Below, one piece after another: positions 51,005-61,564 of a DNA stretch of 64,000 bases. This stretch comes from Panopea generosa. Taxonomy: Eukaryota > Mollusca > Bivalvia > Adapedonta > Hiatellidae. Both the position numbers and the translations under genes were made by a program. The number at the start of each line of letters is the position of its first letter. Positions within the stretch are counted from its first letter, which is position 1. The DNA lies in contig CM055896.1 in the NCBI GenBank assembly GCA_029582155.1, positions 23,465,184 to 23,529,183 of the forward strand, read 5' to 3'. Under the pieces are notes generated by a model. That model was not told where the DNA came from. It was given only the letters and a program-made list of their open reading frames with translations, and searched no databases.

Positions 51005-52060
51005 TATGTAAAAACATGAACTATGGAAATCAATGGTAAACTTGGTAAGTATCAACGTTTCATGAACAGGTATGTGCGTTTGATAGAATATTGGTGTAAA
51101 ACAGTTAACTCTGGCAAAATTATTGTTAAATATCTGTCCGAATCTCTGCTTAGTGATTGTAATAAAGGTGCTAAAATTGGGCTGCAGTTATCAAATCGTT
51201 ATTAAATCAGTATTGATATTCCTGTGTCTGCAGCAATCCTATAATTACAAATTTACAAAACTGTTCAGACAGAGAATTGTTCATGTATTTATGTAAACAT
51301 GGTACACCAGTATATCCAGCTCTAGAACAATGTGTACATATAGTAACTTTATTTTGAATTTGAATTGTATCTTGACTTGTCAAGTAAGTCTAGAATTGTT
51401 ATCGATGGATTAAGACTATCCGCTCATAAGCTTAGAATAGAAAATGAACGATGCGAACAGAACAGAACTGAAAATAACCAAAGATACTGTACTTTATGCA
51501 ATACACACGATTTGGAAGATGAGTTTCATTTTATACTTATTGTACAATGCCATTCGTAAACTGTATATATAAACGTATTATTATTATAATAAACCCAGCT
51601 TATATAAGTTGATCGAATTGATGAAATCAAAGCAATTTACAGAACTTTTAAAATTGGACAAATTCTTATACACAAAATTTAATCTACGAATGTAAAGTAT
51701 ATAGAGATTTTGGATCGTTAACAATTTACAGTTTTAAAAATTCATGTGTGTGTGAGTGAAAAAAAACATAATAAAAAAACTACCATGAATGATGTATGGA
51801 GTTTAAGATATATATTTAAAAGAAACTCGCTTAACGAATTCCATTTAATAACATTTTAATGATAAAGTTCAACCCCTTACTTTAATATAAACTACAGATG
51901 CGTAGATGGTTCTTTATATTTTAAAATCATATACGAATTGTCATATGATAACTGTATTACATTTACTTTATGTATGTTATATTGTACATGTATGTGTGCA
52001 ATGAGAAACATTATATGTTTACTTACAAATAAAGAGATATCGAATCTTGAATCTGAATCT
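51005..52060 (+). mobile_element. 5'-truncated non-LTR retrotransposon tail with 3' UTR
   Basis: Only the C-terminal end of the reverse-transcriptase protein remains. The first block (51023-51205) has GKLGKYQRFMNRYVRLIEYW, matching the 'LGRyP...RYvriIKYW' phrase of this family. A later block (51365-51559) has GLRLSAHKLRIE, then CTLC and DEFHF...QC, a CX2C-H-C zinc knuckle. A third block, after a frameshift and a stop near 51570, runs KLIELMKSKQFTELLKL to the stop at 51693-51695. A 365-bp 3' UTR follows, with AATAAAG near 52028, and the copy ends in TCTTGAATCTGAATCT. It differs in sequence from the element at 2487-3779, so two lineages are present. Confidence 0.85.
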
Positions 52061-52530
52061 AGATATGTTTAGCACCCATATTCGACACTGTATGTAACAT
52101 TTATTTACTTCAAAACTTTGTACGCAATTCCATAATCAGAACAAACTACTTTATTTCATTTAATCAAACCAATACATATTTTTCGTACATGTATATGTTA
52201 GTCAAGGTACGCATCCTGCAACTTGTAACACATATTTATGTACTGTTCCATCATACAAAGTTTAACGTTAAAAGAATTTGAGTCATTTGGTACCACTCAA
52301 TGTATGCCAGACACAGTAGAATTCAGTAATTGGTCAAGAAGTACATACTATGTACGGGCAATGGCCAAGAACATTGATAAATTAATTCCAAAATAGAACA
52401 AATAAAACCACTGTCGTGATCGAGCACCAGCACATCGATTTTTGGAACCGGCACAGACTAACCAAGATGGTGGACGCTAAACTGTTCAAAGGTAGGTGGT
52501 TTCTTACAAGTGTGATTAAGCAATAGGTAT
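52061..52530. other. Intergenic DNA with one possible 5' exon
   Basis: Mostly AT-rich without signature. At 52467 an ATG in strong context (ACCAAGATGG) opens eight codons, ending CAAAG before GTAGGT, a good splice donor. This could be the first coding exon of a gene whose later exons lie outside or are not recognised. It could also be chance. Confidence 0.3.
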
Positions 52531-52930
52531 GACGTAAATCTGCATATGCGTCGTTGATGCGATTTTGAGTTAGGATGAAAATGTACCTGTACTTTTATTT
52601 GTATCCACACATGAAGTGTAACTGTTCATATTTTGTTCTAAAACAAATCAAATCGAAGCAGTGAAGCAATTTTTTTGCAGCTCTCCTGAGTATATTCCAC
52701 CATGTGTAAACTTTATTTATTATTTTCCTGATGCAATAGTATGATATCTATAACTCCCCTAATCCGCATTGAATTTTGTGAAGTAATAATGGAGAAATTG
52801 CTATGTTTCTGGAAAACAAATATCGTAAAAGTCAACGGTACAGTTGGTGTATTTGACATACATATTTTGAATTCAAACAAGAAAGAAGTCAAAGGCGCAT
52901 TTGCCCGAAATGTTAACAGCACATACATGT
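52531..52930 (+). repeat. Dispersed repeat, plus-strand copy
   Basis: It starts GACGTAAATCTGCATATGCG and passes through CTTTTATTTGTATCCACACA, CTCCTGAGTATATTCC, TTTATTTATTATTTTCC and a stretch that can be read as LLCFWKTNIVKVNG. The minus strand of 55930-56334 has the same blocks in the same order. Opposed frames at 52713-52943 arise from it. No transposon ends or protein family are recognised. Confidence 0.8.
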
Positions 52931-54981
52931 AATTCATTGGCATGCATTAGAAACTTTTAGTGTAAAAAGTATGATATATCCATATAGTCGACTCCAATGC
53001 CATATTTATCGTTAATTTAACTACATTTGTGTATAGCAGCCAATATTAGGAGAAAACGAGAGGTGCCTTTGGCGCTGCTAGTGATGAACAAATCTAAAGT
53101 TTTAGTTAATATACATATTACGCGACGATTTAACAAAATAGAAAACAACGAATTGACTGTATGGAGCGAGTATTGTTGGTTATATTGTGTTAAATCATCT
53201 CATAATCAATTTGTTATTATTATGATTAAGTGTTCAACCTAAGTTTCGACCAACGACTAATTATTAGCATGCAAATGAAGTGTCACGGCTCACTATACCC
53301 CTTCCATTCTATGATATACAAAAGAAACGTTCGATCTCAGGACTATGTATTTGTTCTTTGTCATGTAATACTAGTATGACGTTTAGCCGACATCCAGCGT
53401 CCTTGTCTGAGCTCGAAACAATATATTTATGTTTGGCTTCATAGAAGACCGACATAAACCTGTATTTCAAAGAAATAGTTTTGAAAATCAAGATTTCGGT
53501 CAGAATGTCATTCCATAAAGCTAGATCGAATGTTACCATTTTAGCATACATTTCTAAAAGGACTTTGGTAACACAAAACTTGGGTTGGTTTTAGAAGACC
53601 GGAGTAGTACACTTGTGTATAGCAGCCAATATCAGGAGAGAACGAGAGAACATTCGACACTAAATAAAGCGTTCATCCCCACGATAAACGGCAGCTACCA
53701 TAATTATGGGCTTATGGCAACTCATGTTCCTTGATTGAAACTGTAATAACAAATTTCTTCTACATTTTTAACTCTGGATTATATACAGGAAGTACTTTAG
53801 CAACCAATTTCGCAATTGTATGGTTTTCATTCGACATATTTTTTGTTATGGTTGTGGATGGCTCTGGTTTCTGTTATTTAGTTTGGCGATCAGACTTAAG
53901 AAGATTTAATGTCGATTTGTCATAGTCTTCTTAGTCAGACAGATTGTTTATATTCGAATCAAGGACTTTTTGAAAATAATATCTGCTTTTGAATAACATG
54001 TGCATCTTCAAAACAGTTCCTATCGCTTAAATTGCTGTTGACTTTATTTCAGTGCTGACTTATTGTCCCAAAAACCAATCTCACTAAAATCTCCACCCGG
54101 AGATGTTTTGATTTTTCTTTGCTATATTTCGGATCATATATTCCCCTTTCATTTTCATCAGATAGTAGCATTCCTCCACGTTTTGGTCCTCTCATACATT
54201 TTAACCATTTTTCATGGAATAACATGTGATCGAGTAGCCAACATTTTTTAACCGTGTCACTATACTACATAGATGAGGCAGCTGTCAAACTTTAAAACAT
54301 CCATAAACAATAGGAATCATATATTATTAAATTAAAAATTAAGATTTGCCCATGTCTCTAGATGACCGTCTTGATTTAGAGCATTCATAACGGCGGGTGT
54401 CATATCAGTCGTTTCCCTTTCAATTCATCATCAATTTCAACTGCTTCCACTCTAAATGAGTATTTCTGTTTTGTATTTTGAGTTGAACATTTTTTATTCA
54501 TGCAAATATCAATGTTCTTATCAAAGACAGATTGCGTTTCGTTAAGTGAAGTATTACATTTCGGGTATTTTTTTTTTTTTTAGTTTTTCTATGTTCTTCA
54601 AATTTATCAAAATATTCCTACGTGTTCTCAAGTATATAAAAAAAATCCGTGCCTGCTGTAATACATGTAAACGTAGAGGCATAATGTTTAAAAACGTGGT
54701 TTGATAACCAGATGACCCTTACTCTCATAAATACATCCAATTTTGTCTTCGATGTACTATTCCGATGTTTTCCAACAGATGGTCTAGAATCTCGTGCAGT
54801 GTATGACTTCTGAGCGAGCAATAGGTCAAAGGAATTCTTTGGGCATCCTTTAAGGAGAAAAAGAAATAATAGATAAATATACAGTTATTCATTTCATTTT
54901 TAACCAAAATGTTTTCTAATATATCTTATATATTTTTGTAATGAGGTTTAACGCCATTTTCACACATTTCAGGTTATATAT
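52931..54981. other. AT-rich intergenic DNA with a short dispersed repeat
   Basis: A 36-bp word starting TTGTGTATAGCAGCCAATAT occurs at 53028-53063 and 53613-53648 with two differences, each followed by unrelated sequence. Frames at 53027, 53309, 53731, 54063 and 54618 have no recognisable domain. Confidence 0.5.
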
Positions 54982-55105
54982 GGCATATTATACAATTATG
55001 GACTTTTTTTCCAGCTGTGCAATATGATGTGCTTTGCACCAGTTTCTGGTGCATAGAACATCATATCATACAGCTGAAAAGTCCATAACTGTTTTATTAT
55101 ATGAA
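54982..55105. repeat. Long imperfect palindrome
   Basis: The left arm (ATTATGGACTTTTTTTCCAG, then CTGTGCAATATGATGT) and the right arm (ACATCATATCATACAGCTG, then AAAAGTCCATAACTG) are inverted copies, with TGCACCAG-TTT-CTGGTGCA at the centre. Arms extend about 55-60 bp with few mismatches, so single strands would fold into one long hairpin. It may be a fold-back transposon; no flanking duplication was identified. Confidence 0.82.
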
Positions 55106-55265
55106 CTATAAATAAATGCTGAACCTTTACTAGCGTTTTCGTATGGGAAATGACAAAAAGTCACCAAGTTAGGACCCTATGCATTTTATGTACCAATAGT
55201 AAGACATATCTAAATAAACAAAATGATATGAGTTTAACTGAAAAATATGTATTGAAAACAAAATT

Positions 55266-55337
55266 CCCCGGATGGGATTCGAACCATGACGGAAAATAAT
55301 CTTACTTAAGTCTTAACCACTCGACCACTGACACACC
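55266..55337 (-). mobile_element. tRNA-like SINE head (Ser/Leu-type)
   Basis: On the minus strand: an A-box-like CAGTGGTCGAGTGGTTAAG and the B-box GGTTCGAATCC at 55285-55275. The acceptor ends do not pair, so it is not a functional tRNA. It is probably the head of another SINE type or a tRNA pseudogene. Confidence 0.65.
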
Positions 55338-55929
55338 TTGACAACAAGGTATTTTATATGCAAACTAACCATTCAATTGTTTTGCTCGTAAATAAAGGCG
55401 AAGCATATTAATTGATTGAACGGTTGGCTTTTATGTCGTAACGGCATCTTTATTTTCGATTATTTTGCTGAAATCGGACGTTAATCTCTTGTTGACAGTC
55501 ATTTGAAAATAACACCACATTCAGAACATCTCAGTTTTCATCGCTGCCTTCCGCTAAAACTTGGAATTCCCAGCGGCTTCTTTAGTAACCGTGGTATATC
55601 GTAATTTTATGCACGGTTTTTGCAAAACCGAAAGTAAAAACAGTTCAATATCATATAGTATTTTGTTTATAGAGGTATCATTCTGGCCAATCAGAATGCA
55701 TTTAGTTATAGATAACCAGTTTTATTGGGGGAAGAATATCTCAGAATGAATCTGAGAAGAACCACCGTCCTTCTGCAAACTGGCAAACTTCCTTTTAGAT
55801 ATAAAATGATACTAATTTTCATAATATATAACTGTATTTAGAAAAAAAGAGATTAATAACGGATATCGGGTGTCTGATATAGAATAATATATAATACGTT
55901 TTAAAAAATGTATTCTTTTTTTATTTATT
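55338..55929. other. AT-rich intergenic DNA
   Basis: The frame at 55561-55749 has no recognisable domain, and I see no other structure. Confidence 0.5.
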
Positions 55930-56334
55930 CCGAATGTGCCGTTGACATTTTGGGCAACTGTGCCGTAAACATCAATTGTTTACTCGTTTGAAAATAGGCA
56001 CAAACTATCACAGCTGTGCCGTTGACGTTTCCGATTTTTATTTTCCAGAAAAACAGCAATATCTCAATTTCTACTGTACATATTAAGTAAATACGGTTTT
56101 GAGGATTTAGAGATATCACACTATTACATCAGAAAAATAATAAATAAAGTATATATTCGGCGGAATATACTCAGGAGAAAAGAATTGCTTCACCGCTTCG
56201 AGTTGAAAAATTCGACTAACCCGCTGTTTAACAGAATCTGAAGTTACATTTCATGTGTGGATAAAAATAAAAGTGCGGGAACTTCTTCAACCTAAGCCGA
56301 AGTCGCATCAACAATGCATATGCAGATTTACGCC
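55930..56334 (-). repeat. Dispersed repeat, minus-strand copy
   Basis: This is the inverted partner of 52531-52930. Read on the minus strand it opens GCGTAAATCTGCATATGCA, followed by the same ordered blocks, including CTCCTGAGTATATTCC and TTTATTTATTATTTTTCTG, and ends near GCACATTCGGAATAA. It lacks the TTTGCAGCT segment present in the plus copy and has a different stretch before its end. Confidence 0.8.
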
Positions 56335-56357
56335 ATATTTATCGTATAATGACACTT

Positions 56358-58316
56358 GTAAACAAGAGCTGTCAGAGGGACAGCGCGCTCAACTATTTCG
56401 ATGCTGTTCTAAAACAATAGCTTTTTCAGGAAATAAGTACCAAATGGAAGACAATTAAAACTCAGGGGTGGTAAAATTAAGCTATAATTATTGCTTGTCT
56501 GTTAAAAATAAATTAGCAAAATAATTCACCAACACTTTTTGATATCAACAGTTATGTTTTCTTGAAAACAACATAGTGAATGGATGACTCGTTTTGCCTA
56601 AATATTATTTAATTCAGCATTTGTCATTTGTTACATTTATCTTTCAAGCTTTAAAATTGCTTTATAAATTCATTAACCATTGCTGACAAATAACCCGAAT
56701 AGGTGTGCGGCCAATACCTAACTTAAGGCACACCATGTACATAAAATAACCTTAAATACTTCAACTGCATGGCTAGAATAATATAAGTTAATCAAGTAAT
56801 ACTACAGGTAATATACAAATTAAACATTTCCTGAAATAATTCCAGCAAGATTATCTTCTGTTTCAAGATTAGTTTATCAATGTTTTACATATGCGATACA
56901 ATTATGCACTACCTTCAAATCATATGGTAATATACCAGTTCTTGTTAATGGATTTTTAGTCTTGTACCAACAAATACAGTTTATTAATGCTGGATATCCT
57001 TCTACATTCTAAGTTGTTCAGTTTTATACATATATACAATATAGGCCTATGCACTAACTTCACCTCAGAGGGCAATCGGTAAAAGTTCATAAAAATGGAT
57101 CTATAGTTGAAATAATCTTGTACAAACATGCACAGTTTATCACAGTTGGATACCCTTTCATGAAAATGAAGAAAAGAATTTACAGAAAATTAAACTTTCA
57201 TGAAAATATTAAAAGATCTAAAAAAAAATATAAAACTTTAATAAAAAAAAAGTTAAAAAGATTTTACCCCTTGGGGCGGGCCAAAAAAAAAGTGAAAATT
57301 GTTTACCCCTTAGGGCGGGCTAATTTTGCCCACAGGATCATGGTTTTGAACAAATTTGAGAGAGGACTTCAAACTGACCTTATTTGTCTAAGCTTAAGGC
57401 CTTGTAACACAAACTTTAACCTGCTAAAAAACAAAATGTCTAAGTCTAAAAGGAGAATAATTCTACCAAAATCCAATCAAGAGTTATGATTCTTGTGTCT
57501 CTGAGTTTCCTAGAGGATGCTGAACACACATGTGAAGATTCATTCATGTCCAATGATAGGTTGATGAAATAAATACCAACTCAAATACTTTAATCTGCTA
57601 AAAATCTCTAATCAAATTTTCTAAATCCAAAAGGGTCATAACTTTGTACAAATGCAACCCAGAGTTATAGTTTTCACCTCTGTGCATTCCGTTGATAATG
57701 CTGAACACACATGTTGATGAAATATGTACTTGCTAAAAAATGTTAACCTAATAAAAAACTTTAACCAACTTTTCTAAGACTAAAAGGGCCATAATCCTGC
57801 CAAAATGCGATCCAGAGAGAACTATGGTTCTTATCTCTGTACGTTCCATTGATGATGCTGAACACACATGTGAAGTTTCATTCATAATGAATTAGTGGTT
57901 GCTAAGATGCAACATTTAACCTAAAAAATTAAGTCCAAAAAGGAGTATAACTCTGTCAAAATACAATCCAGAGTTATGGTGTATATGTATGTATGTGAGT
58001 TCCATTGATGAAGTGAACACACATGTAATCAGGTAAGATATCTATGCAACCACTTATTGGATATGAATGAAACTTCGCATGTGTGTTCAACATCATCAAT
58101 GGAACACACAGAGATAAGAACCATAACTCTGGATTGCATTTTGACACAGTTATGGCAATCTTTTTACTTATTTTTTTGTCTGCAGACACCCAAGTTAAAC
58201 TTTTGCGTTTAGTTTCGTTTAAGTTTTGGTGTTTGTCTCCAGTCTCAATCTTTGCATGGGTGGTGAGTTTTATCCCATCGGCGTACTTTGTTGTCTTCTG
58301 ACAACTCTTGTTTGAA
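56358..58316. repeat. Cluster of bivalve-type dispersed repeats between inverted boundary motifs
   Basis: ACAAGAGCTGTCAGAGGGAC at 56358 is mirrored on the minus strand at about 58316 by CAAGAGTTGTCAGAAGAC. Between them are CCCCTTGGGGCGGGC and CCCTTAGGGCGGGC (57270-57320) and several diverged copies, about 150-200 bp each, of a unit containing CAATCCAGAGTTATGGTTCT, GATGATGCTGAACACACATG and TGAAGTTTCATTCAT. The last copy, near 58060-58140, is inverted. Frames at 57118-57489 and 57974-58414 pass through these repeats and are not host genes. Confidence 0.6.
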
Positions 58317-58329
58317 ATTATGTTTTTAT

Positions 58330-59107
58330 TGAATTTTTGCAAGACTACTATCTTGTCCAATGAAATTCTTACAAGCATTTTATCTGTATCTATTTCAGTA
58401 CCAAGAAAAAACAAAACTGTGGTTGGACCTGTTGTTTATCATCAGCAATAGGAACACCCAATTGCTTACACATGTTTTCAAAGGTACACATTAATTCATT
58501 ACATTATTTGTCGCCTTATGACCTAAAAATATGAAGTCACCGAGATAGTGAGATAGTGTGTTTTTACCCGATTTCTTTGCAACCATCCATTGTATTAATG
58601 TTGAAAACTTTTCAAAAGTTTAACACGAAATGGAGCAACCCATTGGGAGACATTTATCTATGTAATAATTGTCATCTACTTTAAACTCCAATAGATCAAA
58701 CGCTTATATAAATTAGCATAAGCCTAAAGGCAGATTTAATGTCCATTTTTGCCATTAATGTTCCGGGACCTAGGTTTTTAACTATATGTATTTCTAAAAC
58801 TTCATCGAACTTTGAGTAATAAACTGTACAGTTATTTTTATCTATAAAAACATTTATACTATTCCCCTCTGGGTATGACAAATGGGTTATTAATCTCCAA
58901 TTTCCATCCGACTTTGAATAAAACCTATTGGAGACAATCGAAGATTGGAAATTGGTTTCGCACAAAAAGGGCCTGCAATACGACCCAATTTTATTTCTTT
59001 GTTTATTTTTTCTTTCAATTATGTTGGATGTTGATAAGCAGATTTGTTTTTGTTATTACTGATACGAACGTTCGTGGGCCTTGATATTGTAAACGAAAAC
59101 CTTTTAA
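58330..59107 (-). mobile_element. DIRS-like retrotransposon: reverse transcriptase remnant
   Basis: Minus-strand frames give, in order: GFRLQYQGPRTF (59100 region), KINKEIKLGRIAGPF, CAKPISNLRLSPIGF, KSDGNWRLITHLSYPEGNSI, LMAKMDIKSAFRL, KCLPMGCSISC, FEKFSTLIQWM, LSHYLGDFIFLG and LGVPIADDK, then FFLGTEIDTDKMLVRIS. These are the ordered phrases of the DIRS/Ngaro-type RT. Damage includes a stop at 58622-58620, several frameshifts, and loss of the catalytic motif: the family Y-L-D-D is Y-L-G-D here (58547-58536). No RNase H or tyrosine recombinase follows. The remnant ends where the dispersed-repeat cluster begins. Confidence 0.88.
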
Positions 59108-59779
59108 AAAAAAATAAACTGACAACTCCTTTGCTATCAATCAAATCGAACATGATACATTTCAATACTTCATTGTAAACACGATATCAACAGCTCAAAA
59201 TACGTTCTCAGATTCCTCGGCCTATATTCTAACAAAACAACTCTCAATACCGCGGATGTGAAATTAAATTACAGACATTCTCGTCGGAATGAAAATGAAC
59301 AATTTATACAACTTTACTTAGATCTGAATACGTCAAAATATATCTATCAGACATTTAAATAACTCAACCATATACAACAAAATATAAAATGCACATACCC
59401 ATCTGCCGTTATATAATGGAACAGTAACATTCTGAATCCTTCTCGTCACAATGGTTCCAAAAGGTGTTTCTGCTAGACTGGACGGTGTTTCGATAATACA
59501 GTCAGATATATATAAAAAATAACACTCCACATACCTTAGTGAATTTTGTGCAAATTATGAACCAACAACTTTCAAAATATCGTACGATATGGTACGATGT
59601 GGCTTTTATGCTATTAGGCCCAATGTAAAATTAAATTAGTTTTATAAAATATAAATCCGTTTAATTGTTCTTACTTTTTGAATACTTAATGGAATTTCAT
59701 GAAATAAACATCAAATGATTTATTCTTTAATCAAAGAATGAATATGTCAAAAGATCTTAAAAACGGTACTCCTATCGAG
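59108..59779 (-). other. Unrecognised interior between gag-like and RT parts
   Basis: A complete DIRS-like element would continue the gag-like protein here. I see no such homology. The minus frame at 59333-59530 has no domain. The segment could be diverged element sequence, a deletion scar or another insertion. Confidence 0.4.
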
Positions 59780-60535
59780 CTATCGATACGTTTTAACAAA
59801 ACCCACTTGCTTGGGAGCACCACTTCCGTGAAAGTTCATAACAGTTTTATTAAGCTTGATTTGGGATTCCCCATACATGTACAAAAGCCATATTTCACCA
59901 TCAACTACTCCCCACGATATGTCACGGTTTCTGGCTTTTTTTAAGACGAAACTGTTCGTCATAATTCTTTCAACAAATACCCCCAGTTCGGCTTGCTCCT
60001 AGCCAATAGTCTGTATGTATTTTAATAAAACGTTGCGTTTCATTTGGATGAGCAGCCAGATAGATTGATGAAAATATCAACATGGCATCTGTCCAATTAG
60101 AGATGTCAACATTTTTTTGCCTTTCAGATTTTGGAATGGCAAGCAACTGACCATTAACTAATGAAAATTGCCTCTCAATATTTTCACCTTCTTGTGTTTG
60201 CTCCATCAAAATTTATAAATTTGTCATCTTTATTTTTTTTCCCTTTCATTTGGAGCTACACCTGCTCCCAGTGATTCATTCACAGATACAATTTCTATAA
60301 TATTTGGTTCCCATACACTCGTACCTGAATTCTCAGTGGCATTATTGCTTGGTTCAAATGATGCACTCGGGGTATATTGGTCTTGGGGCACTTGCCCCAT
60401 CACCAGGTCATTCGCCACCTGCTCATCTGGCTCAATGACATGATCCTTTCGAACACATGGGCGCTTTGTTTTAGCTTGTTGTACTTGTTCTTTCGCCTCC
60501 TTTACTGTTATCGTTTTAGACTTCCTTTTTGGCAT
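59780..60535 (-). mobile_element. DIRS-like retrotransposon: gag-like first ORF, broken
   Basis: The first frame (60535-60230) is a basic, charged N-terminus starting MPKRKSK, without known fold. The next (60209-59970) has GENIERQFSLVNGQLL, PKSERQKNV, NWTDAMLIFSSIYLAAHP and LGASRTGG. The last block has YDEQFRL, then ARNRDISWGVVDGEIWLLYM. The phrases 'WTDAFLIFASIYL..HP' and 'YDEQFRLR.A.....SW...D.ELWLLYM' are typical, from memory, of the protein before RT in mollusc DIRS/Ngaro-like elements. Breaks: a stop where a Trp codon is expected (TGA before KNYDEQF) and a frameshift in an A7 run near 59940. With the RT at 58330-59107 it forms one minus-strand element. Confidence 0.8.
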
Positions 60536-61564
60536 TTCTGAGATGTACTGACTTAAACTTTAAATCATCTTAATCATTTAATCCTGCAATCTTTATTCAC
60601 TTAACCATCACATTTTCCCATGAAATCGAGTTTAAACTTTTTTAATTTAAATTAGGTTCGAACCCGGATTAAGCTTTCATCAGAGCAGTGAATTCGAATC
60701 CCGAGCCTCGTTTAATGTACTCAAACGTCTAAGCGATCATACGGTATTTTCGCACAACGATGGCAAGAATAATTACACTCAAGTAGTTAAACGCTGAAAT
60801 AAATTGATTTATTAATTTAACTTGTCATAAATCTCATTATGTGTGTCAAGGTTTTCCGTATGTATAACTGCTACATACATCACGCACTATTGATCTCAAT
60901 AAAGGTAGCAATTACCTAATACAAACGTCAGTATCTCAGACACGAACTCTTATTAACGATTAAACGTTCTTAATGAGTTTTGTATATCCGAATAACGCAT
61001 TATAGTGTGTATAAAGGATATGTTATACTAATGGTATATATCAATGAATGATGGCTTTTATTCTTTATCTCCACTCGTGAACATCTGAAGCATATAATTA
61101 AATTATATGAGAAAACGACTTAATAAAATAGTTAGATGTATAACTATATCAGTGAATATATGTGTGTGCAATATATTTTTATGTAAAGGATGTACATGTC
61201 GAGGCGCAAAATAAACTTCAGATACATTATTTTATAGTTATAAGACAATCAGTAAAAGCTTTCTTAAATCATGTTATTGCAAACGGTCAGTCTCGTCAAT
61301 TAGTAAAAAATGTATGTCCTGATGTTTTAATAAAATCCGATATGAATCACCAAGAGACATATATTTATTCAGACAAATAGATATAATGTATGCTAAACTC
61401 AGAAAGGTAGAAACTTTTCTTAGTTTAGAATAGTTTTTTTTCATAGCTGAACTACTGTAATTATACCTTGAAACTTACAATATCAAATAAAGGTTTATAT
61501 ATCAACATACATGGTAAAATATTAAACTAACAATTTATTATATCATTACTGTGGTATTTAAATC
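60536..61564. other. AT-rich intergenic DNA
   Basis: No gene is recognised. The frame at 61162-61380 has no domain. GAATTCGAATCCCGAGCC near 60690 resembles a B-box but has no A-box partner. Confidence 0.5.

Noticed and set aside
5391-55337. Functional tRNA genes at the A/B-box sites
   Set aside because: Acceptor stems do not pair, the anticodon loop or variable loop is abnormal, and SINE bodies or tails follow.
57118-57489. 123-residue Lys/Arg-rich frame
   Set aside because: It spans CCCCTTGGGGCGGGC dispersed-repeat sequence and A-runs, with no domain.
57974-58414. 146-residue minus-strand frame as one gene
   Set aside because: The N-terminal part is the end of the DIRS-like RT and the rest is an inverted copy of a dispersed repeat. 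It is a chance fusion.
60640-60720. Another tRNA-like head
   Set aside because: A B-box-like word without an A-box or tRNA-like pairing.
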